A DNA stretch of 11,464 nt from Armatimonadota bacterium (lineage in GTDB: Bacteria; Sysuimicrobiota; Sysuimicrobiia; Sysuimicrobiales; JACQTN01). The notes beneath the pieces were generated by a model. That model did not search any database and was not told the DNA's origin. It saw only the letters and a list, made by a program, of their open reading frames with translations. The DNA is taken from positions 1 to 11,464 of the forward strand of contig JACQTN010000225.1 of assembly GCA_016210785.1 (NCBI GenBank), written 5' to 3'. Both the position numbers and the translations under genes were made by a program. This document shows positions 1-6,767 of this stretch, piece by piece (the first letter of the stretch is position 1; each line of letters starts with the position of its first letter).

Positions 1-16
1 CACCAGTATGGTAGAG

Positions 17-242
17 TCCCCAGTATCGCGGGTGCGCCGCGATGGTGGTGCGCCGTGAGTCGGTGAGCGCGGCAGAGTGGCGTACCTTGCACGGACGTTG
101 AACGTGCCGCGCGGTAGGACCAGAACACCTTGTAGAAAGTGGAACGTGCCGGTGATTGGGGCGACGAAGAGTCGCCCCCGTCCGGAGACATCGTGAAGGG
201 TGGAATGGCGTAAAGCCATTCCACCCGACCTTACTGGCTAGC
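17..242 (+). repeat. Structured repeat, copy 1 (possible ncRNA or non-coding mobile element)
   Basis: This non-coding stretch is matched in blocks by a second, diverged copy at about 8463-8705 in the same orientation. Shared blocks are TCGCGGGTG (26-34), GCGCCGTGAGTC (50-61) followed by GGTGAGCGCGG (62-72), ACGTGCCGCG (102-111), a perfect hairpin at 198-226, and an end block CCTTAC..GGCTAGC (229-242). The hairpin has 12-bp arms (198-209 and 215-226) and the loop GTAAA. A second perfect hairpin, with 8-bp arms (158-165 and 171-178), is found only in this copy. The repeat stops about 15 nt before the ribosome binding site of the FAH-family gene, so here it could lie in a 5' leader. I do not recognise it as a known riboswitch class. 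GTGCGCC at 48-54 resembles a group II intron 5' end, but copy 2 lacks it and nothing else supports an intron. Boundaries are approximate. Confidence 0.7.
198..226 (+). other. Perfect 12-bp hairpin in repeat copy 1
   Basis: The arms GGGTGGAATGGC (198-209) and GCCATTCCACCC (215-226) pair perfectly around the loop GTAAA. The next bases, GACCTTACT, are not a U-tract, so this is not a typical Rho-independent terminator. The same hairpin in copy 2 (8660-8688) differs at two stem pairs, each changed on both sides, which points to selection on the fold. Confidence 0.85.
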
Positions 243-271
243 TTACCATCCGATGCGAGGAGGAGTGGGGA

Positions 272-1225
272 ATGCGCCTGGTGACTTTCGCCGTCCGCGG
301 GCAGTCGCGGCTCGGCGCGATCTCGCACGACGCGGTGGTGGACCTGAACGCCGCCTACACGGCGCTGCTGCGCTCGCGGGGCACGACGCGCCCGGAGGCC
401 CGGGCCGCGGCCGCGGTGCCGGCGGACATGGTGGGACTGCTGGACGGCGAGGCGCCGGCGATGGCCGCGGCGGCCGAGGCGCTGCGGTTCGCCGAGGCGG
501 AGGCGAAGCGCGACGGCGCCGGCACCAGGAGGGCCGGGCTCCTCCACGACCTGGGTGAGGTCGCGCTGCGAGCGCCGGTGCCCAACCCGCGCAAGATCAT
601 CTGCCTGGGCCTCAACTACCGCGACCACGCCGAGGAGACCGGCATGGCCATCCCGGCCGTGCCCATCCTCTTCTCTAAGTTCAGCAACGCGCTCATCGGG
701 CCCGGCGAACCCATCCGCATCCCGCGCGCCACCAGCCAGGTGGACTACGAGGCGGAACTGGCCGTGGTGATCGGCCGGCGCGGCAAGGAGGTGCCAGAGG
801 ACCGCGCCTACGACCACGTGGCCGGGTACACGTGCTTCAACGACGTGAGCGGGCGGGATTACCAGATGCGCACCAGCCAGTGGCTGGCCGGCAAGGCGTT
901 CGATACCTTTGCCCCCACCGGTCCCTGGCTCGTCACCCGTGACGAGATCCCCGATCCCCACGCCCTGGACATCCACTGCCGCGTCGCCGGCGAGACGCTG
1001 CAGTCGTCCAACACGCGCCACCTGATCTTCACCATCCCCTACACCATCCACTTCCTGTCGCAGATCATGACGCTGGAGCCCGGCGACATCATCGCCACCG
1101 GCACGCCCGGCGGCGTGGGATTTGCCCGCAAGCCGCCGCGCTTCCTGCGGCCGGGCGAGACCGTAGAAATCGTCATCCAGGATGTCGGCACGCTGGCGAA
1201 TCCTGTCGTCGCCGATGAGGGCTGA
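272..1225 (+). CDS. Fumarylacetoacetate hydrolase (FAH) family protein
   Basis: This 317-residue protein belongs to the FAH superfamily. These are Mg- or Mn-dependent enzymes that cleave C-C bonds or decarboxylate or hydrate 2-keto acids in aromatic and sugar-acid breakdown. A small N-terminal domain (about 1-100) precedes the catalytic domain. Visible signatures are NYRDHAEE (115-122, with the likely catalytic His119 and Glu122), the acidic metal ligands in DYEAEL (Glu160 and Glu162), FNDVSGRD (189-196, ligand Asp191) and TGTPGGVG (276-283). Length and domain order fit the 2-hydroxyhepta-2,4-diene-1,7-dioate isomerase / acylpyruvase-like branch, but the substrate cannot be read from sequence. 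The ATG is well placed behind GAGGAGGAG (257-265) with a 6-nt spacer. The next gene starts 2 nt after the stop, so the two are almost certainly co-transcribed. The protein has no signal peptide and should be cytoplasmic. Confidence 0.93.
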   Translation: MRLVTFAVRGQSRLGAISHDAVVDLNAAYTALLRSRGTTRPEARAAAAVPADMVGLLDGEAPAMAAAAEALRFAEAEAKRDGAGTRRAGLLHDLGEVALRAPVPNPRKIICLGLNYRDHAEETGMAIPAVPILFSKFSNALIGPGEPIRIPRATSQVDYEAELAVVIGRRGKEVPEDRAYDHVAGYTCFNDVSGRDYQMRTSQWLAGKAFDTFAPTGPWLVTRDEIPDPHALDIHCRVAGETLQSSNTRHLIFTIPYTIHFLSQIMTLEPGDIIATGTPGGVGFARKPPRFLRPGETVEIVIQDVGTLANPVVADEG

Positions 1226-1227
1226 CG

Positions 1228-2127
1228 ATGCCTCGGCGAGCGGGTATGCCTGAGCTGTTGACGCATCTGGTCCCGGTGATCGACGCTGACCCTGAGGGCT
1301 ACAATCAGGTCATCGCGGGGACCCGCGACGCCAGAGACGTGGCAGACTTTGAGTCCTACCGCGCGCAGGTCGCCGCGGCGCTGGACGTGCTGTACACCGC
1401 GGCCCGCGGCGAGGGGGCCATCACCATCCACACGAGTCCCACCTACCGGACGCTCTTCCTGGAGGAGCCGTATCTGGGACTGTGGCGCGATGCGGCGGCG
1501 CGGGGCGTCGAGTTGCTGGTCCATCCCCACGAAGATCTGCCGGGCGGGAGCGTGCTGGTGCACGACGCCGCGCACATGCGGGAGGTCATCCAGGCGACGT
1601 GCCGGAGGCTTCGCGACGCCGGGCTGCCGCCGGCGGGGTACCGCGGCGGCTACTTCGGGTTCGACACGCATCTGGTGGCGACGTTGGAGGAGGCCGGGCT
1701 TGCCGTGGATTTTTCCTCGGCGCTGGGCATCGCGAACCCCGCGCGCGCCGTGGAGTGGCCCGCGGACTTCCTCACCGCGCAGCCTCTCTGCCCGCGCGAC
1801 TACCGGCACGCGGCGTGCGATCACCCGCGCAGCCGGGTGCTCTCGGTGCCGCTGGGTTGGGACGGCGAGGTGGCCAGCCTGGACGGGCACAGCCTGTTCA
1901 ACGAGCGCGCCACCATGGATGAACTCCGCCGCGCGTGGCGTGCCGTCGCCGCGCGGGCGCACCGCAGCGGGCAGCCCCAGGCGGTCAACTTCCTGTTCCA
2001 CTCCGGCTACATGCTGGACGCGCGGTGGCGCGATCAGGCCGCCGCGTTCATCGGGGAGGTCATCGAGGGTGGGGCGGCGGTGGTCCGGCCGACCAGGGTA
2101 CCGGGGGCGGGAAGTCGCGCCGGTTAG
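1228..2127 (+). CDS. Polysaccharide deacetylase (NodB)-like protein
   Basis: This 299-residue protein has no signal peptide. It shows a loose NodB/carbohydrate-esterase-4 pattern: an acidic DAD near the N-terminus (Asp19, Asp21), where NodB proteins carry their aspartate motif, His99-Pro-His101 as a possible metal-binding His motif, YRGGYFGFD (138-146) resembling the conserved Arg motif, and FHSGYM (257-262) resembling the C-terminal catalytic His. Such enzymes remove acyl groups from amino sugars or hydrolyse other C-N bonds, including in purine and allantoin breakdown. The classical motif spacings are not exact, so function is tentative. The start follows the FAH-family stop by 2 nt, with a weak GAGG (1217-1220) upstream. 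A second ATG at 1246 is a possible alternative start. Its position between an FAH-family enzyme and a lyase suggests small-molecule catabolism rather than cell-wall work. Confidence 0.6.
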   Translation: MPRRAGMPELLTHLVPVIDADPEGYNQVIAGTRDARDVADFESYRAQVAAALDVLYTAARGEGAITIHTSPTYRTLFLEEPYLGLWRDAAARGVELLVHPHEDLPGGSVLVHDAAHMREVIQATCRRLRDAGLPPAGYRGGYFGFDTHLVATLEEAGLAVDFSSALGIANPARAVEWPADFLTAQPLCPRDYRHAACDHPRSRVLSVPLGWDGEVASLDGHSLFNERATMDELRRAWRAVAARAHRSGQPQAVNFLFHSGYMLDARWRDQAAAFIGEVIEGGAAVVRPTRVPGAGSRAG

Positions 2128-2148
2128 GATTCCTCTTACCCCTCTCCT

Positions 2149-2180
2149 ATGCACCCCGGAATGCGGTGCATTTTCCGGGG
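2149..2180 (+). terminator. Two overlapping, mutually exclusive hairpins after the deacetylase-like gene
   Basis: One hairpin pairs ATGCACC (2149-2155) with GGTGCAT (2165-2171) and is followed by TTTT (2171-2174), so it resembles a weak intrinsic terminator. The other pairs CCCCGGAA (2154-2161) with TTCCGGGG (2173-2180) and would swallow the T-run. They cannot form together. The arrangement could be an end-of-transcript signal about 20 nt after the upstream stop codon, or a read-through switch. The 4-base T-run is short. Confidence 0.45.
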
Positions 2181-2189
2181 GCCCCGCAC

Positions 2190-2243
2190 CTCCCACCACC
2201 CACCCCCTCCACCCTGGAAGGAGGGTAGGGTGAGGAGGGAGGG
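2190..2243 (+). other. Pyrimidine/purine-rich imperfect inverted repeat with a G-quadruplex motif
   Basis: A C-rich run (about 2190-2212) faces a G-rich run (about 2218-2243) that is roughly its reverse complement, giving a long imperfect stem. The right arm contains four GGG tracts (2223-2225, 2228-2230, 2237-2239, 2241-2243) with loops of 2, 6 and 1 nt, a canonical G-quadruplex pattern on the plus strand. It lies about 100 nt upstream of the lyase start codon. It may be a genome-wide intergenic repeat. The remaining 2244-2324 shows nothing I recognise. Confidence 0.5.
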
Positions 2244-2324
2244 CCGCCTGCCCGGGGCGAGCCTCGGCGGGATTCAGGGGAATTCGGCCGCCCGCCGCGA
2301 ACATGGAAGGGCGTCCACACAGTC

Positions 2325-2333
2325 AAGGGGGGA
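2325..2333 (+). promoter_or_regulatory. Ribosome binding site that fixes the lyase start
   Basis: AAGGGGGGA lies 7 nt before the ATG at 2341. The frame stays open back to 2149, but that extension reads through the hairpin and G-rich spacer and has no family homology, so 2341 is the better start. Confidence 0.75.
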
Positions 2334-2340
2334 CCCGATC

Positions 2341-3252
2341 ATGCCAGAGCTGAAAGGCGTCTTTAACATCACGGCGACCCCGTTCGCCGACGACGGGAAG
2401 ATCGACGAGGCCGACCTGCGCCGGCTGGTGGAGTTTCAATTGAAGTGTGGGGCGCACGGCCTCACCATCCTGGGCATCATGGGCGAGGCGCACAAGCTCA
2501 GCGAGTCGGAGCGGCAACGCGTCACGGAGGTGGTGGTGGAGCAGGTCAACGGCCGCGTGCCCGTCGTGGTCGGCACCAGCCACCCGGGCGCGGACGTGGC
2601 CGCGGCGCTGAGCCGGCACGCGGAGAAGGCGGGCGCCGCCGCGGTGATGGTGGCGCCGTCCTTCGGACTACAGTCGTGGTCCCCGGGGCTGATGGACTAC
2701 TACAGGCGCGTGGCCGACCGCACGGGCCTCCCCATCGTCGTGCAGGACGAGCCGGTGAACACCGGCGTGCTGATGCCCGCCGCCACGCTGGCGCGCATCT
2801 GCGACGAGATTCCCTCCGCGACTTACATCAAGCTGGAGGAGATGCCCACGCCGCCCAAGATCTCCCAGATCCTCAAGCTCTCCTCGCGCAAGCCCGCCAT
2901 CTTCGGCGGGTGGGGCGGCATCTTCTTCCTGGAGGAGCTGCGGCGGGGCGCCGCAGGCACCATGACCGGATTCGCGTTCACGGAGGTGCTGGTGGGGATC
3001 TACGAGCGCTTCATCAAGGGCGACCTGCGCGGCGCCAAGGATCTCTTCTACCGGTACGTGCCCCTCATCCGGTTCGAGAACCAGCCGGGGATCGGGCTGG
3101 CCATCCGCAAGGAGATCCTGAAGTGGCGCGGGGCCATGGCTTCCGCCGTGGTGCGCGCGCCCGGCCCGCGCCTGGATCCCGAGACCAGGCAGGAGCTGTT
3201 CGAGATGCTGGAATACCTGGGCGCGCCGCAGGCCGCCGGGGCGCGCGCGTAG
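2341..3252 (+). CDS. Dihydrodipicolinate synthase / N-acetylneuraminate lyase family protein (not DapA)
   Basis: This 303-residue protein has the full length of the class I, Schiff-base-forming TIM-barrel family that includes DapA, N-acetylneuraminate lyase and keto-deoxy-sugar-acid aldolases. The N-terminal FNITATPFADDGKID (8-22) is typical, and the Schiff-base lysine is Lys164 in YIKLEE (162-167). Two active-site elements deviate. The pyruvate-binding GTTGE loop is GIMGE (45-49), and the DapA Tyr133 position (YNVP) is Gln135 in QDEP (135-138). Canonical DapA chemistry is therefore unlikely, and an aldolase, dehydratase or lyase acting on another 2-keto acid is more plausible. The gene is probably expressed with the transporter downstream, with a 75-nt gap that contains a strong hairpin. 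It has no signal peptide and should be cytoplasmic. Confidence 0.9.
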   Translation: MPELKGVFNITATPFADDGKIDEADLRRLVEFQLKCGAHGLTILGIMGEAHKLSESERQRVTEVVVEQVNGRVPVVVGTSHPGADVAAALSRHAEKAGAAAVMVAPSFGLQSWSPGLMDYYRRVADRTGLPIVVQDEPVNTGVLMPAATLARICDEIPSATYIKLEEMPTPPKISQILKLSSRKPAIFGGWGGIFFLEELRRGAAGTMTGFAFTEVLVGIYERFIKGDLRGAKDLFYRYVPLIRFENQPGIGLAIRKEILKWRGAMASAVVRAPGPRLDPETRQELFEMLEYLGAPQAAGARA

Positions 3253-3259
3253 ATTACGC

Positions 3260-3286
3260 GGAGGGGGAGCCGCGCGCTCCCCCTCC
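3260..3286 (+). terminator. Perfect 11-bp GC-rich hairpin between lyase and permease genes
   Basis: GGAGGGGGAGC (3260-3270) pairs perfectly with GCTCCCCCTCC (3276-3286) around a 5-nt loop. The next bases, TCATTTCC, are only weakly T-rich. It sits 7 nt after the lyase stop codon, so it could be a partial terminator, an mRNA 3'-end stabiliser that sets different levels of lyase and permease, or a pause site. Confidence 0.6.
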
Positions 3287-3327
3287 TCATTTCCCCCGAC
3301 TGAACGATCTCCCGCGCACACACGCCC

Positions 3328-4269
<942 letters not shown>

Positions 4270-4278
4270 CGGAGTGTC

Positions 4279-5166
4279 GTGAGTCCTGCGAAGATGGGGA
4301 AACTGGAGCCGCCGGCGGGCGAGGGGCGGCGTCCCGGCGCCTGGCGGCGCTTCCTGCGCCACCGCAACGCCGTGGGGGGCACGGTGGTGATCCTGCTGTT
4401 CGGCGTTGGGGCGCTGGTTGCGCCGCTGCTGACGCCGTACGGGCCGATCCGGGTGGACCTGCTGGCCACCTCCCAGCCTCCCGGCCCCGGCCACCCGCTG
4501 GGCACCGACGATCTGGGCCGCGACCTGTGGAGCCGCATCCTCTACGGCGGGCGCTACGCGCTGGGATTGAGCCTGCTCACCGCGCTGCTGGCCGGCGCCG
4601 TGGGAACCGGCGTCGGCGTGGTCTCGGGGTATAATGGAGGATGGATCGACGGCGTGGTGATGCGCGTGGTTGACATCCTCCTCGCCTTCCCCACTTTCCT
4701 CCTGGGGCTGGCTCTCATGGCCGTGGTCGGCCCGAGCGTGGGGAACGTGGTGGCGGTGCTGGCCTTCACGCGGATGCCCCGGTACGCGCGGTTGCTGCGT
4801 GGCTCCACGCTGACCCTAAGAAATGCCGAGTACGTGACCGCGGCTCAGGCCATGGGCGCGTCGGGGACACGCGTCGTTTTCCGGCACATCCTCCCCAACT
4901 GCGTGGCGCCGGCCACCGTCTTCATGAGCCTGGATCTCGGCGGCATCGTCACGTCGCTGGCGGGGCTGTCCTTCCTGGGCGTGGGCATCCAGCCGCCGGC
5001 CCCGGACTGGGGCGTGATGTTGACCGACGCGCGCAAGTTCATCTACACCGCGCCGTGGATCGCGCTGTTCCCCGGACTGGCCATCACCCTCACCGTGATG
5101 GCGTTCAACTTCGTGGGGGATGGGGTGCGGGACGCGCTCGATCCGCGCCTCCGCTCGCAGATGTGA
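4279..5166 (+). CDS. Dipeptide/oligopeptide-type ABC transporter permease, DppC/OppC family
   Basis: This 295-residue inner-membrane protein is the partner of the preceding permease. A cytoplasmic N-terminus (about 1-30) leads into the first membrane helix (about 32-52), then the DppC signature GHPLGTDDLGRDLWSRILYG (71-90). The EAA loop EYVTAAQAMGASGTRVVFRH is at 184-203. The end DALDPRLRSQM is typical of the family. The start is GTG at 4279 behind GGAG (4271-4274) with a short 4-nt spacer. An ATG at 4294 is possible but lacks a ribosome binding site. The 9-nt gap to the upstream gene indicates one transcript and translational coupling. The binding-protein gene follows after 40 nt. Confidence 0.95.
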   Translation: MSPAKMGKLEPPAGEGRRPGAWRRFLRHRNAVGGTVVILLFGVGALVAPLLTPYGPIRVDLLATSQPPGPGHPLGTDDLGRDLWSRILYGGRYALGLSLLTALLAGAVGTGVGVVSGYNGGWIDGVVMRVVDILLAFPTFLLGLALMAVVGPSVGNVVAVLAFTRMPRYARLLRGSTLTLRNAEYVTAAQAMGASGTRVVFRHILPNCVAPATVFMSLDLGGIVTSLAGLSFLGVGIQPPAPDWGVMLTDARKFIYTAPWIALFPGLAITLTVMAFNFVGDGVRDALDPRLRSQM

Positions 5167-5192
5167 GGCGCGGCACAGGCGTGACAAGGGAC

Positions 5193-5199
5193 AAGGAGG
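5193..5199 (+). promoter_or_regulatory. Strong ribosome binding site for the binding-protein gene
   Basis: AAGGAGG, a near-perfect Shine-Dalgarno sequence, lies 7 nt before the ATG at 5207. It rules out the earlier in-frame start at 5120, which lies inside the upstream permease gene. It is the strongest such site in the cluster, as expected for a binding protein made in excess over the permeases. Confidence 0.85.
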
Positions 5200-5206
5200 C
5201 AAGGCG

Positions 5207-6766
5207 ATGACAACCCGGTTGTGCGGACTCCTCCTGGTGGGAGTCCTGCTGGCGTTGGCGGCGCCGGCGCAGAGCGGGCCGGCAGGGAGGAACACGCTGG
5301 TCATCGGTGCCGCCAAAGACATGGTGTCGCCCGATCCCTACCGCACCAACGACGCCGACTCCCAGTTCGTGTACCACCTGATCTTCGATCCGCTGGTGAT
5401 CATCGGGCCCGACAGCAAGCCGCGGCCCATGCTGGCGGAGAAGTGGGAGGTCTCGCCCGACGGGGCCACCTACACCTTCCACCTGCGCAAGAATGTGAAG
5501 TTTCACAACGGCGACGAGGTGACCGCGGACGACGTGGTCTTCTCGTTCCGGCGGGCCTTCGATCCCGCCAATGCATCCGGCCGCAAGGCCGAGAACATCC
5601 GCATGGTCAAGAGCTACACGGCGGTGGGGCGGGACAGGGTGCAGGTGACGTTGGAGTTTCCGTTCGCGCCCTTCCCTGCGGCGCTGGGCGCGCTGTTCGT
5701 CCAGCCGCGCAAGGCCGTGGAGGCCGCGGGCGCCCAGTTCGAGAAGCGGCCTGTCGGCAGCGGGCCCTACAGGCTGGTGGAGTGGGTGGTCAACAACCGG
5801 GTCGTCCTGGAGGCCAACACGGACTACTGGCTGAAGGCTCCCAGGATCGAGCGCGTCATCCTGCGGCCCATCCCCGACAGCAGCACCGCGGCCGCGGCGG
5901 TGCTGGCCGGCGACGTGGACGTCACCGCCACTGTGACCGCGGCAAACCTTCCGGTGCTCAAGCGCGACCCGGGCGTCGAGGTGCTGAAGGCGCCCGCCAA
6001 CAACTACGTCTTCCTGGGCTTCCGCATGCTGCGGCCGCCGTACACCGACGCGCGCTTCCGCAAGGCGGTGTACATGTCGCTGCACTGGGACGCGGCCATC
6101 AAGACGATGGTGCCTCAGGATTTGGGCCTGCGCGCCTACGGATCCGTGCCGCCCAGCCTGTGGCCGCGGGACGACGAGGCGCTGCGGGAGATCGCGCTCA
6201 AGGAGAACGACCGGGAGGCCCGGGAGCTCTTCCAGGCCCTGATCCGCGACAACGTCATGCCGCGGGACTTCAAGATCGTGGTGGCGCCGCCGCCCGACGA
6301 CACGCGGGTGAAGCTGGCGGAGGTGCTGGTGGCCAACCTGCGGGAGAATGGCGTGGGCGCGGAGGTGCTGCGCCTGGAGTGGGCGACCTACATCAACTAC
6401 CTCGAGAGCAACAACATGATCATCTACATGCTGGGCACGATCCCGGCGTATCCCGACCCGGACGCGAATTTGCGCTGGCTGTTTGGATCGGCCGGGCAGC
6501 AGGCCCGTTTTCTCAACATCCGGTCGCTGGAGCCCAACCTGGACGAGCAGTTGCAGAAGGCGCAGCGCAGCCCCAGCCACCGCGAGCGCGAGATCCTGTA
6601 CCGGGACATCCAGCGCGACATGATGCGCAAGGTCTACCATATCCCCATGTACTACCTGAACAACGTGGTCGCCGTGCGCAAGGGCGTCGTGAAGGGGCTG
6701 AAACCTAGCCAGTACTGGCGATGGGAGCTCGCGACGCCGTGGAGCCAGGTGGAGGTCACCCGGTAG
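5207..6766 (+). CDS. ABC transporter substrate-binding protein, family 5 (SBP_bac_5, peptide/nickel type)
   Basis: This 519-residue protein captures the substrate outside the membrane and delivers it to the two permeases. A signal peptide is clear: TR near the start, a hydrophobic core (about 5-19), then APAQSG with probable cleavage near residues 21-23. Cys6 comes too early for a lipobox, so it looks secreted rather than a lipoprotein. The mature part opens with LVIGAAKDMVSPDPYRTNDA (31-50). The family-5 block follows: LAEKWEVSPDGATYTFHL (76-93), then VKFHNGDEVTADDVVFSFRR (97-116). Length is normal for the family. The ligand cannot be predicted. The next gene starts 1 nt after the stop, which ties this protein to the Ntn-hydrolase and suggests that the hydrolase acts on the imported compound. 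Confidence 0.95.
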   Translation: MTTRLCGLLLVGVLLALAAPAQSGPAGRNTLVIGAAKDMVSPDPYRTNDADSQFVYHLIFDPLVIIGPDSKPRPMLAEKWEVSPDGATYTFHLRKNVKFHNGDEVTADDVVFSFRRAFDPANASGRKAENIRMVKSYTAVGRDRVQVTLEFPFAPFPAALGALFVQPRKAVEAAGAQFEKRPVGSGPYRLVEWVVNNRVVLEANTDYWLKAPRIERVILRPIPDSSTAAAAVLAGDVDVTATVTAANLPVLKRDPGVEVLKAPANNYVFLGFRMLRPPYTDARFRKAVYMSLHWDAAIKTMVPQDLGLRAYGSVPPSLWPRDDEALREIALKENDREARELFQALIRDNVMPRDFKIVVAPPPDDTRVKLAEVLVANLRENGVGAEVLRLEWATYINYLESNNMIIYMLGTIPAYPDPDANLRWLFGSAGQQARFLNIRSLEPNLDEQLQKAQRSPSHREREILYRDIQRDMMRKVYHIPMYYLNNVVAVRKGVVKGLKPSQYWRWELATPWSQVEVTR

Positions 6767-6767
6767 C

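Noticed and set aside
17..242. Known riboswitch (cobalamin, c-di-AMP, TPP, ZTP) or a group II intron
   Set aside because: I could not match the conserved cores of these classes; only GTGCGCC at 48-54 resembles an intron 5' end, and copy 2 lacks it.
1039..2304. A 421-codon minus-strand open frame
   Set aside because: It covers the ends of two supported plus-strand genes and the spacer and has no domain-like sequence.
2149..2340. N-terminal extension of the lyase to an ATG at 2149
   Set aside because: The extension reads hairpins and a G-rich repeat, is proline-rich and has no family match; the ATG at 2341 has a good ribosome binding site and the normal family N-terminus.
5120..5206. Longer start for the binding protein inside the permease gene
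   Set aside because: It would bury the signal peptide behind 29 Arg-rich residues; AAGGAGG 7 nt before 5207 fixes the start.
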